Origin: Ascarosepion bandense
Taxonomy: Eukaryota > Mollusca > Cephalopoda > Sepiida > Sepiidae
Length of the DNA stretch: 64,000 nucleotides
Assembly (NCBI GenBank): GCA_037127315.1
Contig: JBBBDQ010001939.1
Span: 334,501 to 398,500 of the forward strand
Direction of reading: 5' to 3'
In this document: positions 1-11,639 of the stretch, piece by piece
How positions within the stretch are numbered: position 1 is the first letter of the stretch
Layout of the letters: every line of letters begins with the position of its first letter
Notes under the pieces: generated by a model
The model's input: the letters and a program-made list of their open reading frames with translations, nothing else
Told to the model about the DNA's origin: nothing
Database searches by the model: none
Translations under genes and position numbers: made by a program

Positions 1-990
1 AGATGCCAGCCATTGAAGGGGGCCAGATTTACGCCTTTGATTGCTGCGTCCAGTTTGGCCAGGTTGATATGTTTAGCATCACTGGTCGGGCACAAGCAAC
101 AGGCATCCTCTACAATGCTCCAATTCACTTCCAACACCACTCCAGCTGCCATGGAACCTGTGTCTACCCAGGACTTTATCTCACCGCCATACACACTAGT
201 CTCTGTCAATAGAATTTGATTCAAGTACTCTGGTTAAAGTTCCATTCAACATGCAGCAACAGGAGGCATCATTAACATCATCATTTCATCCTTTGGTCAG
301 TGCAGTCACCTGACGCTTGATGAATGCCGTTGCCACTCAGAGCCATCCACACACAGAGAAATGACTCACCAATTTCCCACACAAAAAGAACACTCGTCAC
401 CAGGTGAGAATGCAGTGAACATCTGGCACTTTATCTCCTCATCTCCAATGAAGGATGCCATTTTCTTTGTGGACCTGCAGACACAAAACCTTGGCTCCAT
501 CTTTCAGCTGCTCTGGGTCTTTACAGACCAACCTGTAATCTGCAAAGTGTTGTCAGATACGAGCTGCAGGCACCAGATCTTCATTAATGAAAATGTCATT
601 GTCATATCTGCGTTGATGGTAAATGCCTCCACAAATCCATTTAACTTGCGAAAGTCGAGTACCGGGTGAACTTCTTGCTTATGTTCTTGGACAACTGCCA
701 TTAAGGGAATCAAACCCTTGGGTGAGCCAAATTCTTCCTTGGAATATAGTACCAACCATCCAATGTGCTGTCACAATAAAAGCTTTTTCTTGTACATGGC
801 CCAAACACACTTAGGCACCTTGTACTCCTGTACTGTATTCTTCAGTCCATTAAGTGTTTGGTCATTTACCAACTTCCACAATACAGTCCAAGCCCTCTTG
901 TTCAGATCAAACAACACACCAAAGATCAAAATAGCAGCACATCTATTTACTCCCTCAAAATATGCTTCGCCTAATTTAGTTAGGTGCACA
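1..990 (-). pseudogene. Ty3/gypsy reverse transcriptase, internally deleted
   Basis: The start of the RT domain is clear at 755-625 (GLIPLMAVVQEHK, VHPVLDFRKLNGFVEAFT). About ten codons later, in a different frame, YDNDIFINEDLVPA appears at about 615-575; this is the YxDD catalytic box and the residues after it. The whole palm segment normally between these blocks, on the order of 100 residues, is missing, and the second catalytic aspartate pair reads N-D. Downstream, LVCKDPEQLKDGAKVL and RVFFLCGKLVSH follow the order of gypsy RT connection sequences and continue to about position 300. Inactive. Confidence 0.8.
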
Positions 991-999
991 CCTTTTGAT

Positions 1000-1300
1000 T
1001 GTGTCAATCCCAAGAAAGAGGTCAAAGCCCAACAATTGTCCATTGACAACCAGCGCCTTAATGTCCACAGCTTTGACCTGTCTGATGTTCAACTTGATCC
1101 TTCCAAACCCATGGTACATCAGAGTTCTCCCATCAGCTGTTAGTACTTCCACACTCCTCTGCCTTCAAGAACAGCATTCATTTTTGCTCACCAGTATCTG
1201 TGAGCATACGGAGTCCACCAAAGCCAGGCACTCTTGTTCATCAATGCGCACCCTCACAGAAGGCAGTTTCTGGTTACACATTTGTCTGGGAAGAAGACTG
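1000..1300 (-). pseudogene. Retroelement aspartic protease remnant
   Basis: Between the gag knuckle and the RT the minus strand encodes RVRIDEQECLALVDSVCSQ. This is the shape of a retroviral-type protease active site (hydrophobic-Asp-Thr/Ser-Gly), but the glycine after DS is valine. About 75 residues later comes LLGFDLFLGIDTIK, the expected second hydrophobic-Gly motif near the C-terminus. One stop codon interrupts the span. It would process the gag-pol polyprotein as a dimer. The loss of the active-site glycine together with the stop makes it inactive. Confidence 0.75.
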
Positions 1301-1476
1301 ATGCTTAGGTGTTTCTCTGGTATTTATATAAAAAATGACCAGTTTCATTGATGCTGTGGTGGGGGCTTGATGTTAGCTGCCTGCCATGAGTTTCTTCTGT
1401 GCCACGTGGTGGTGGTCTGTCACTACCAGTTTGTCCCACATTCTCAAACAAAATTTCTGAAACAGTTGCATCGAAA

Positions 1477-2085
1477 TCATCGGGCTTTGCGTGGTGACCT
1501 CCACATTTGATCATCCGATCTTTCTGGTTGTTCTAGAGTACAGTTTCTAGCAACATGGTTGAGACCAAAGCACTTGTAACAGATAACCGCCTTGCTGCTT
1601 GTGGACATTGTGACTGGTTCCTCATTCCTAACATTGCCAGTCATGATAGCTTGCGCCTGGGCTAACAGTTCCTCCACCATCATCGTATTTATCCGTGGTG
1701 ATGCGCGGAGCTGCTGCCTGACATAGTTCAGAAACAAACACACAGGCTATCCATTTCTCTGGCAGCATTTCTCCAACTTGTAGAGCAAGTCACTTAAGTG
1801 CTGCCAGGAATTTGTTTGCTGTTTTTCCAACACAAAGGCATCGCACTGTGAACTAGTCAAACGCTGCAAATGAGTCCACAGAGAACACGGTAATGTTGAT
1901 TTTCCCAAGGTTGGTTTGCTGTTCATTACTTGCCAACATACTGCAAGTGCCCCACCTGTCAACCACAGAGGCAAAATCTGTTCAACTCTCTTCATTCAAC
2001 AGTTTGCACATCATTTCTATGCATTCGAACCATTCTTCTATCGATTTGCCAGTCATGGCCCCTCCAAACTCAGGAATCAATCACA
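1477..2085 (-). pseudogene. gag remnant with capsid and CCHC zinc knuckle
   Basis: Structural protein of the retroelement, which would package its RNA. The capsid part begins near 2075 (GAMTGKSIEEWFE...) and is cut by a stop and frameshift near 1990. It resumes as VEQILPLWLTGGALAV, a typical Ty3/gypsy capsid helix, at about 1985-1935. A second frame (1743-1477) carries CYKCFGLNHVARNC, a perfect CX2CX4HX4C nucleic-acid-binding knuckle, at about 1585-1540. At least two frameshifts separate the parts. The downstream protease lies on the same strand in the expected order. Confidence 0.85.
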
Positions 2086-2187
2086 GGTTGAATGGCTTTT
2101 TGCCATTATATATAGTATTGCCAAAATAGCTTGTATTTGTTGAGTGGTAAGTGGTACATGCAGGAACAAACTTCTGATCTTTCTCTT

Positions 2188-2454
2188 TCATTCTGAATGC
2201 GCTAACAATCTGTCCTCTTCAAGACATGAGATCAAATCTTGCCTGAATGTCAAATTGTGGCTCCATTTATCTCTCTCAGGCTGACCATGATTTGCATATG
2301 TGTGAGCCTCCTTTTCGGTTCTCCTGCACATGCTCACATTTATTCCATGCTTTGCCACCATGTTGTTTGCCTCATCTAGTACCCGTTCTGCAGTTACAAA
2401 AGACACAGGCAACCCTGAGCCACTTGCTTCTCCTAGGAGGTACATGTTCATCAC
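2188..2454 (-). other. Open reading frame of unknown nature 5' of gag
   Basis: An 88-codon open stretch (MMNMYLLGEASGSG...) lies just upstream of the gag remnant on the same strand. It has no motif I recognise. It is charged and Cys-poor, and could be the amino-terminal part of gag or simply chance. It is kept only because it abuts the retroelement and reads in the same direction. Confidence 0.3.
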
Positions 2455-2489
2455 AATCAGTAAGATGAATCAGGCATGCTAGTGATAAT

Positions 2490-2901
2490 GACAATGTGCT
2501 GTTCAAATAGCCACCACATTTACCTAATTTGATACCTTGTAATGTTTTTTCTATGGGGCTATATGAAAGGACAGATCTATATTCCCCACCTCTTCCTACA
2601 AGCCTAGTGGAACAAGCAGAGAATCACTGTGGCACTGGAAAATGTTACGCATAACATGCTACATCATGTTTGGCAGGAGCTGAAGTACTGACTTGACATG
2701 TCATGTCACAGATGGTGCACATAATGAAGCTTTGTGAAGTTGGTAATAAAATGTACATCACTTTGAATATTTTGTTCAAATTTTAATAAATAAATATTTT
2801 ATTGTCAAACATGAAGCCTATTTAATTTTGTTTACTTGGAACGTGTAGTTACTCAGATATTTACATTTAAAATTATGTCCATTTTTGGAGGACATCTTGT
2901 A
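2490..2901 (+). mobile_element. Tc1/mariner-superfamily transposase C-terminus and 3' end
   Basis: The plus strand at about 2505-2720 reads, across stops, like the end of a DDE_3-type transposase: PPHLPNL(I/T)PCNVFLWGYMK, IYIPHLFLQ, then ENVTHNMLHHVWQELKY and a C-terminal DGAH. These blocks and their order match the C-terminal third of Tc1-like transposases common in invertebrates. At 2882-2903 the sequence tttttggaggacatcttgt resembles the terminal inverted repeat of such elements, giving a likely 3' end. The 5' two thirds are absent; the retroelement fills that side. Confidence 0.7.
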
Positions 2902-3599
2902 TAATTATTATTACTTAGTTTGAATTTTAAAAATTCATTACACCGAAATTATAAAAAAGTCAACATGAATTTCAAAACTATATCTTTTTGTGTTAAAATG
3001 AACTTAAGGCAAATTTTTTTAAAATGAAACCTATTTGCTATTCAATCCACAGTGAAAATGTTAATTTTGGTCAGTAAAGATAAAATTTAAATCTGTAATA
3101 ACAATATAGACATGGACTTATTATATTGGGCCATCTTATCAGTTTTTGAATACTGCTTCACTCCATAACAGGTACTTACACAGACAAAATAAAATTACTG
3201 TCTTATATTCCAATTCGAGAGTTCCTGGTACTAAATTAACCCATAAATATCACTGTTTGATACATTAGTCTTCTGATGACCCCAGAATTAAGTATATATA
3301 AGAAATTACAAATCAAAATAATATTAAAATATAAGATACCGATATAAAAGTACAGATGAATTATCACTTAACTATTATTAGTTTTTCAGATAATATTCAG
3401 ATATTATCTGCCAAATTAATGGCACATGATACATGGAAGAAAATATGGTATGTATTTATCAGATTCAAATTACAGCACAAAGCCATATCTATGGAACACA
3501 TTTGTAGAAAAATTAATTTCCCATCACAGGACTCCAACAAAGTATTATGTGTCCTTGTATTATCCAAACCAGATCTTTACATATGGCTCTCATTTACAG

Positions 3600-4085
3600 A
3601 AATGTCAGAAAGAAACAAGCACATTTTCAGTGGCTTATGAGATCAGTACCTCAAAGATGGAGAGATTTGAAGCAACGAAAACGTGCTTCTACAAAAAGAT
3701 GATGAGGATACCATGGACCAAAAACATAAGCAACAACAAAGTTTTAGAGAAAATGGAAAGTTTTACTTAATATCAGGAAGAGACAGCTGAAATTTCTAGG
3801 GAACATAAAGAAAGAGGGCTTAGAAAGTCTGATATTCACAGGGCAGATTGAAGACAAGAGAGACAGAGGAAAACAATGCATAACATACTTAATCAGCTTG
3901 AGTAAATAGATTGCAAAACAAAGTTTAGGAGAAATAACAAAAAGACAAATTTTTTTAAGAGCTACAAAGAACAAGAAATTGTAGAGAGCCATGATTGCCT
4001 GTATCCTGATAGGACACAGCAGATAAAGAAATTATCCACTCTATGACAACCACAAGTAATAATAATATCATCAAATAAACTTTAA
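3600..4085 (+). pseudogene. RTE-type LINE, 3' end of the reverse transcriptase ORF
   Basis: The plus strand encodes KMERFEATKTCFYKKMMRIP, then WTKNISNNKVLEKMESF. After a frameshift near 3770 come RQLKFLGNIKKEGLESLIFT, IEDKRDRGKQCITYLISLS and ATKNKKLWRAMIA. This is the conserved C-terminal tail of endonuclease-reverse transcriptase proteins of RTE-like LINEs (a pattern of L-x-FLGH, G-I-GKR-GRQR and LWRAMI). It is 5' truncated, with only weak coding signs before 3600. The related fragment at 20045-20345 is on the opposite strand. Confidence 0.75.
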
Positions 4086-4304
4086 CAATATGTTCTGCAA
4101 CAGTGCTTCCAGGAGGAGGAAACTAATATACAAAGATAAAAATCTTGAATATAGCCTAGCAGCAGGTAACTGAAATAAAAAAAAATCTTTTTTTTTTCTT
4201 TTGGCTGGAAACAAGTAGACATAGGTCCAGTTAGATATGATTGAAATAATTAATTTATGCAGTTACCAAAGTGCCATAAAAAATAATTTTAAAAAAATTT
4301 TTTT

Positions 4305-4311
<7 letters not shown>

Positions 4312-4343
<32 letters not shown>
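4312..4343 (+). repeat. Poly(A) run of 32 bases
   Basis: An uninterrupted A run lies about 230 bases beyond the RTE ORF end and could be its poly(A) tail. The bases between are plain AT-rich sequence, so the link is inferred. Confidence 0.7.
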
Positions 4344-4345
<2 letters not shown>

Positions 4346-5280
4346 GCTAAAAATCTGAATTCCACTCATGTTGTTTTAATGTATTGAGTGAAAAGTTAGA
4401 AAGACTGAAAAAATAAAAGAGTTAATGACAATATATAAAACCATAAGAGATGTTCTTCACTTAGACAAAATACAACATGCAAAGATAGCAAAATATAACA
4501 ATGGATATCTGCATCATGTAACTGTAATGTATAATCATAGAAACCCATAAGGATCAGAAAATCAAATTTGTAAATGCTTTAAAAAAAGTAATCCAAATAA
4601 AATAATATTTCCAAGCAGAATGTCGAAATACACAGAACAAGCCACAAGCATGTAATATCAATCTATTTTAATCCTTTGGATACTGTTTAGAATTTTTTTA
4701 GTGTTTATTATTTATCAAAATTGATCTATGGAAGATAAAACCCTTGCTTTAGTTTATTAAAATCAAAGCATGGAAAAAAATGTGATGGCTCATTTTAGAA
4801 AAGCTGGTACTTAATATATGTAGCATATAATTTATTGTCTACCAGTTTGCTTGATATTATTTCTCATAAACCCAAGCATGAACAGTTACTATATAAATTA
4901 ACTTCAAATAAAAGTTATTTGTATTTAAAATAAAATGTGCCTTTAATTATGACAACTCAATGTTTAAAGATATTTAACTAAACCATAAGAGATATAGCTG
5001 ATTTGTTGTTTTTTTAATATTATTTTGGAGGGGGAATCTAATCATTTCACTTCAAGGGGTTAGTGGGGATGAAAGAGAAAAAGACTAGTGAGGATAAAGA
5101 ACAATAAAAGAACAGGTTTCAAGAAAACAGAAAGTAATTGTTTTTGTTTTTTTACAGCTTATCAATCCTATTTAGATTATTTAAAGTTAAAACATTTTTG
5201 AGATTGTAAGATTGTTTTTTTGAATGAATATTGCATTAACAGTTTTTGTAGTTTAATAATTTTTTTTCGATACAAATCCT
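4344..5280. other. AT-rich noncoding DNA
   Basis: No open frame or known motif is visible. A short patch at 5085-5140 (acaataaaagaacaggttt) resembles 62172-62190 of the CR1-like fragment on the minus strand and may be a remnant of the same LINE family. Confidence 0.5.
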
Positions 5281-5289
5281 TCTTTTAAA

Positions 5290-5422
5290 TCTATAGCCAG
5301 GGAGGAGATGGATTCATATCTTTTCCAAGGGCATTTGTACATGTCCAACCAACTGGAATTCAAACTCAACAGTGATTTCTCACTCCAACCAAACCACTAT
5401 CCATTACACCACACACACATTT
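5290..5422 (-). repeat. SINE subfamily A, 5' (tRNA-like) half
   Basis: On the minus strand this reads from a gtgtaatggatag-type A box through a gaattcc-type B box into the SINE body, ending near the ctatagcc at 5292. It matches the right half of the copies at 17980-18287 and 40841-41133. The 3' half is missing. RNA polymerase III would have driven the parent copy through these internal boxes. Confidence 0.75.
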
Positions 5423-5879
5423 TTTTTAAATAAAACAAAAGTTGAAAATAATCATATCATAATTCTACATGTTCCTCTGTAAATAAGTTATCACATGCAT
5501 TACACTCTGCCATTGCCTCAGATAAACAGATGATTTTGTTTTGATTGTGGGAAAGATAGGAGAAAAAGCTATAGAGAGATGCTGTGTGATTTTACAGAGA
5601 AAAGAAAGCATATATAATAAGAAAGGAAACATATAGGAGGCAATAAAACTCGTGTTTAATGTATGCTTCAGTGAATTGAAAATCCTGTCAATTTTTAATC
5701 TTTTCATTCCTCTTACTTTAAATAATGACCTACATTCATATTTATGCTTGTGACTGCAATATTTTGTTAAAGTTGTTAAGCTAAAATATTTCAATGCAAA
5801 AGAGAAATTCCAGTTATTTTATAGTACATGGAACTCACAAGGTGCTTACTCAATCATTAACTCAGGAATGATGATTGAT

Positions 5880-6140
5880 CAGAAAATTCAAATAGAAAAG
5901 CCATGAAATTTTCATGGGTAATGCTAGTAAATATTAGTTAACATCCACATGATGGAGGCTTCCTCACTTGAAAATGACATAAAAAATGGTGATACTGAAT
6001 ACACAGCTGAAAACCAGTTTTTCACTGGAAATTTTTGCACATTCTAATAATTTTTTTTTTTATTCATTTCACCCCAAGACAGGCAGGTGATATTAGTATA
6101 ACCAATTCTAACTCTTACTAAGATTACTTCTTTTCAGTAA
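5880..6140 (-). pseudogene. LINE ORF2 C-terminal segment beyond the mariner
   Basis: On the minus strand EVILVRVRIGYTNITCLS (about 6132-6078) matches the segment that follows RNase H in jockey/I-type ORF2 proteins. LLECAKISSEKL, resembling the cysteine-containing block after it, follows at about 6048. This is the part of ORF2 displaced by the mariner insertion. It fades into unrecognisable sequence below 5950. Confidence 0.65.
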
Positions 6141-6192
6141 AGCCTAATGTCATGGTGTCTTATCCCAAGTGTAGGTTTGATTTTGCACACTA

Positions 6193-7470
6193 ACACATCA
6201 CTCAATAAGTCCCATCTCTAACTAATAATATAACTTTTAGGCAAAATTCGACTTTATTCATCAACAGTGTCTCCTTCTAGGGTGATAGACTGATTCCAAT
6301 TCTTCTCTAACAATTTAATACCTTTTCTGTAGAATGATTTGTCTTCAGCCTCAAAATACGCCTCAGTTTCCAATATCACTTCCTCATTACCAAATCTCTT
6401 TCCCTGGAAAATTTTTTTGAGGTCTGCTAACAGCCAGTAGTCACTGGAAGCCAGATCTGGAGAATAGGGTAGATACAGAAGCAATTCGAAAGGCAATTCA
6501 TGTAGTTTTGCCATCAATGCGATTGACTTGTGACAGTGCATTGTCTTGGCGAAAGATCACTTTTTTCTTCATTTGTGGCTGTTTTTTGGCGATTTCTTCC
6601 TTCAAACACACCAATGTTATATAATATTCACTTTTGATGGTTCTTCCTTTCTCAAAGTAATTGATGAACAAAATACCTTGCACATCCCAAAATATGGAGG
6701 CCAAGACTTTGCCTGCTGAAGTTTATGTTTTTAGTCGCTTTGGACGGTTTTCACCTGCTGCTGTTCACTCAACTGACTGCCAATTTAACTTTAGAGTGAA
6801 GTGGTAGATCCATGTTTCATCCCTTGTCACATATTTACACAAAAATTCCTTCTTGTTGCATTGAAAGAGCTGCAAACAATGCTCTGAACCGCCGAGGCAT
6901 TGTCGTTTTTGATCGTCTGTGAGCAAACACAGCACACACTTTGAACACAGCTTTCTCATTAACAACTGTTCATGCAAAATGGTGAATATACTGCCTTCTG
7001 ATATGTTCAACTCCTCTGCTATCTCATGCAATTTCAATTTACGACCAACCAAAACAAGTTTGTGGATTTTTTTGTGTTTTCCACAACAACTGCCAATTTT
7101 GGGTGATCTGAGTATTCAGCATCATTTGCGTCTGTACAACGTTTAAAATCAGCATGCCGCTTGTTAACCATCGTTTCTGACAAAGCAGAGTCCAAATAAC
7201 ACTTCAAGCCATTGCTTTGCTTGAACAGTATTTTTGCCCAGTAGAAAGCAATGCTTTATCAACACTAAAAATTTAGATTTTTCCATTGTTTTGGAAATTT
7301 GCAACAGCAGCTTCACTTAAATAACTGTAATTTGTAAATTAATAATTAGATTGGGTCCAAATTTTTTTCACATGCCATTTGATTTGAAGGTTAGTACTTC
7401 TTAAAACTCATGAATTTTTTATTAGTGGCACCATTTATATGTCAGGCCCAGGACTTATTGAGTGACGTGT
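6193..7470 (-). mobile_element. mariner element, complete but dead
   Basis: Ends: acacatcactcaataagtcc at 6193-6212 and its near-perfect reverse complement at 7451-7470, flanked on both sides by TA (6191-6192 and 7471-7472). Length is 1278 bp, normal for mariner. The transposase is encoded on the minus strand. The element sits inside ORF2 of the LINE, so it is younger than that LINE copy. Confidence 0.9.
6254..7286 (-). pseudogene. mariner transposase pseudogene
   Basis: Cut-and-paste DDE/D transposase. ATG at 7286-7284 and the stop at the lower end give 344 codons, the usual mariner length. Helix-turn-helix region HEIAEELNISEGSIFTILHE lies at about 7030-6970. First catalytic Asp is in VTRDETWIYHF (about 6830-6800). 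Second is in VIFRQDNALSQ (about 6560-6530). Third is in YLPYSPDLASSDYWLLADLK (about 6475-6415), the expected spacing after the second. At least two frameshifts (near 7055 and 6535) and a gap between 6765 and 6704 break the frame. A second copy is at 54217-56192. Confidence 0.9.
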
Positions 7471-7559
7471 TATTATTTGGGTGAATATTCCATAACTCTT
7501 GCCACTTATTTAAAATATATATATTAATTAGTTTTGAAATCTGTGTGAGGGACTTTTGT

Positions 7560-10500
7560 TTGTGGTATATTAATTTTTAGTAATTCTTTAGCTAGTTCAT
7601 CTGCTTTTCCATTTTTCTGGATGCCCATATAGCAAGGTATCTAGCAGAATATGATGGGTTTTCGGTTACAAAGTATACTGATTTTGTTTAAAAGTTTGGT
7701 TATTACAGGACTGGTCAGGTTTTTGAACTCCAATGATGCAAGAACAGATAGGAAGTCTTAGTCACCATCTGCGATAATATCCAAGGCCAAGTCTATTGCC
7801 ACAGTTTCTGCACTAAATATTGAGGATTTATCAGGTCGGCACTTTTGAAGTATGTTTTCGTTCAGTATAGCTGAACATCCAACTCTATCAATATTTTTTG
7901 AGCTGTCAGTGTATATACGCTTACAATTAGTATGTTTTAATGAGATATTATGAATTTCTTCCATCAATACAGATATATCAGTTTCAGTTTTCAAGTGTTT
8001 TGCCAGACTTAATATTACAGTGGGCTGTTTTATCGACTAAAGAGAAGCTTTCGAGAGAATAGTTTTATGTATTAGGGAAGTATTTATTTGAAGTTTATTG
8101 AAATTGTTTTCTATATGGATGCCAAGAGTTTTCATGGTATTTTTCTTTAAATTATATAATTCTTTATACTGAGGTTGAAGAACACAGTTGTATGCTGAAT
8201 TACTTGGACATAAACAAAGTTTGATGTAATATTGTAATGCTAACTTACATTGTCTTAATGCCAAAGGTGGTTTGTGTGTTTTCACATATAAGCTTTCAAT
8301 TAGGGGATGTACTGTAGGCTCCTAGAACAAGTTGCAGACCCTGGTGATGGATGGTATTAAGTTCTTTCACATATGATTCTCTTTCCACACCATAAATAAA
8401 GCATTCATAATCCAATCTAACCAATACCCAATAGAGTTTCAGTAACATCTGTCAGCTCCCCAAGTCTTTGTAAAAGATGACTGAGTAGTTGTATTGATTT
8501 ATTGCATTTATCCCAAAGATATGTGGTATGAAGGACAATTTTTTTGTCAAAAACGATTCCTAGGTATTTGTATTGCACTACTAGAGGCACTTCTGTATCA
8601 TCAAGTTTTAATCCAGAATGATGTAGTTTTCAAAGTTTGCAAAATGTATACATTGAACTTTTTGTCTGGAGAAACTGAATTCATTTTCTGTGGCCCACTT
8701 GTTTACTTTATTGAGACACTGTTGGAGTTACCGTTCAATTGTATGAATATTTTTTTGATTTTAACATATTAGAAAGTCTTCTACATACAGTGAACAGCCA
8801 GCTGTTCAAGCATTTAATAATGCCATTTATGATGTCAAAGAGTGTTACTGATAATATGCTTCCTTGAGGGACACCCATTTCTTGCTCACATAGTCTGAGA
8901 GTGTGGTACTGATACAAACATCAAAGGTTCATTCTGTCAGGAAGTTATTGATAAGAATTGGTAATCTTCCTTTAAGATCTACTTCATTTGAATCTTTCAT
9001 GATGCCATATCTCCATGTATTATAAGCTTTTTCTAAGTCAAAGAAAATTGTCATTAAATGTTCCTTTTTAATGAAAATATTTCTGATAAAAGACTCCAGT
9101 CAAACCAAGTGATCAACCGTGCTTTTGTTCTTTCTGAAGCCAGATTGAAAATTTGTAATTTTATTATTAACTTTAAGAAACCAAGCAAGCTCATTATTAA
9201 CAATTCTTTCAAACATTTTGCTTAAGCAACTCCTAAGTGCAACTGGACAATAGTTTGAGGGATTTTCTTAGTCCATTTCAGGTTTTGGAAATAGAAATAT
9301 GGTAGCTTGTTTCCAGAAACTGGGAATATTAACACTGACCCATGTATTGTTGAAAATTTTGAGTAAGTGATTCAAGGAAATATTTGGCAGGCTTTTTAAA
9401 CATTCATAGTGAATTTTGTCTGGGCCAACTACTAAATTGTGATATTTTTTATAGAATCTAAATCTGGTAAAGTAAGAGCCTGGTTGCAATTTTCTTTATT
9501 GTCAGAGTGGAAATTTAATTTTTTTTTTCTTCATTTATTTTGATATTCTGAAAGAGTTTACTAGTAATATTTGAGAAAGAATTTTAAGAGAAGTTTTGTG
9601 CTAATAAATTTACACTATCCTCTTTGTTAGTTGCTTTGATATTACTTTGACATAAATGCTTCAATGGAGTGTTTTTATTTTTCTTAGTGATTTTAAGAAT
9701 CATATTCCATACTATTTTGGTTTTGGCATCAGAATTAATATTGGACACAAAGTTCTTCCATGAAAATCACTTGAATTCTTTAATTACTCTGCATGCTTTA
9801 GCTCTATTTATTTTGTAGATATTGACATATTCTTGGGTTGAATGTAATTTGAACTTATGTAGATAATCTTATCACTTTTTCTTACTCATCATTAAACCAA
9901 GGTCTGTCATATTTGACAGATTTAGATTTTGATATGTATTGTTCTGCAATACAAAGTGTTTTTGTAAAATAAGTGATGTGCTCTGCATTGGCTTCTGGTG
10001 TAAATTTTAGGACACATGCATTTTTAAATTACTTCCAGCTGGTTTTCTTAAGTTGCCAATATGATATTCTTTCAGAGTTTTTCACCAACTGTAAAGTGAT
10101 CACTACCACATGTATCATAATGTCCCTTCCAGTTATAGTAAGGTTAGATCTATTGCTCTACATATATTGCTTGATGGATGGAGATAGGTATATGACTTGT
10201 CCTTGTACAGACATATATTGTTTCTATTTATAAAATCTTCCATTAATCTTCCCTTCTGGTCAGTATTTTTGCAACCCCCTATGATGTTACGGCTATTAAA
10301 ATCTCTCATTAAAATAAATGGTTTTGGAAGCCACTGCAGTAGTTTATCTAAAGGATCATTAGGAGGAATGTAAACTGAGCATATGATGATGGTTTTATGC
10401 AGTGGAACTCATGGCCATTGTTTATAGTGCTATATTCAAGTTAATTCTGCTCTGGAAAACATTTTTTACTAATATAGAAGTACCACCCAAAGCTGTTTCC

Positions 10501-10710
10501 ACTACTATTAATAAAATTGTATGATGTATAGTTTTTAATATCTATATTTTCATTGACCCTTTAAAAAGTTTCCTGAAGGCAGATGATTGCAGAACATAAG
10601 TCTGCAATAAACAAAAGCACTTCATCTCAATTTGCTTTTACCCCTCTTGTGTTCCATTCAATAATTTTATTTAATATGATTGTTATGTTGAGGTTTTTGT
10701 TGGATTGTCT
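7560..10710 (-). pseudogene. LINE ORF2: endonuclease, reverse transcriptase, RNase H
   Basis: ORF2 would nick the target and copy the LINE RNA. The endonuclease starts at about 10690 (IIEWNTRGVKANRDEVLLFI, then CLQETF) and includes MRDFNSRN near 10310-10288, the GDFN-H motif. RT block GPDKIHYECLKSLPN lies at 9430-9370 and MGVPQGSILSVTLFDI at about 8880-8830. The catalytic box reads YVED at 8787-8776, in place of YVDD, in a shifted frame. RNase H follows: RIYTDSSKNIDRVGCSAILN at 7925-7860, SIFSAETVAIDLALDII at 7820-7765, and NGKADELAKELL near 7600. Many stops and frameshifts make it inactive. Confidence 0.85.
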
Positions 10711-10899
10711 TAATTTTCCATCTTTTCTAAGTTATTTTTTTCTTTGCAGCATTTCCTTTGTGACTGTTCTGTATGTTTTCTTGTTTTTTGTTTTGTAGAT
10801 TGATTTTTGGTGATTTCTTCCTAAGACAGTTCTTTTTGACTAGTTTGTGTGTTTTTGTTTTGTTTGTTCTTGTTTAACAGCCTATCAACATCTAAAGGG

Positions 10900-11260
10900 T
10901 CATTTAAGGCCAGAAACGTATTTTTATTTTAAATCACAGTTGTTGGTAACATTTTTCATTCAAAAAAGTTTTCTTAGTGAATACTTTCATAGCATTTTGA
11001 CTCCGGCTTGGGGGTTAACTATTTACCCATAGCTGGGACCCTAACAGATGCTACCACCCTGGGTCAGGGTGGACCTGGGAACAACAGCAATTAAGAGGTG
11101 GTTCCACGCTCCTCACAACCTCCCAATTAGAGGCTTTGTTGCCGGATGCAGTTTACGGTCATACCCAGGACCACTTACTTTTTGTATTTGCTTTTTTGTT
11201 GGAGATCTTCCTCTTTGGAAGATAATTAAGAAATCTCTAGATCAAGATGCATGACGAAAT
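10900..11260 (-). other. Inter-ORF spacer or 5' ORF2 leader of the LINE
   Basis: A distinctly GC-richer patch (10985-11180) lies between ORF1 and the endonuclease of the LINE. No clear protein motif was found in either strand. Its position suggests the ORF1 C-terminus or the ORF1/ORF2 junction; the higher GC content is unlike both neighbours. Confidence 0.4.
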
Positions 11261-11639
11261 GATTCTTTTGGTCTTTTAGTTTCTAAGTTTAACCATAAGA
11301 ATTTTTTATATTTTGATTGAGTATATCAGTTTTTATTTTTATGTGGTGCAATGAAAATTTTTACTTTTTCCTGTTGATAAGTTTTCATTATTTCAATTAA
11401 TTTCTTTAGCTCTTAGATTAATGTTGCTAATTCACAAACAAATAATTTCTCACCATTGTGTTTTTTGTTCTTTTGAAAAATAACTTCTCACAAGTTTTTG
11501 TTGCCTTTGCATAATTTATTGTAATATTTTGTCTAGTGCTTTCAGCAACTTTTCCTGGACTCAGGAAAAGTTATTTTTCTTGTATATTTGATCTCAATTA
11601 TTTCTTTATACCAAGCTTTACATAGATGTGACTATGCAG

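Larger units (their letters stand above)
1..2140 (-). mobile_element. Decayed Ty3/gypsy-type LTR retroelement
   Basis: Reading the minus strand from about 2140 down to 1 gives, in order, gag capsid, CCHC zinc knuckle, aspartic protease, reverse transcriptase and the region after it. That is the gag-pol order of Ty3/gypsy elements. The frame changes many times and stop codons are frequent, so it is dead. No LTR is visible: the 3' end runs off the window, and no 5' LTR was found beyond 2140. A further open stretch at 2188-2454 on the same strand may be 5' gag or leader but matches nothing I know. Family placement rests on motifs read by eye. Confidence 0.85.
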
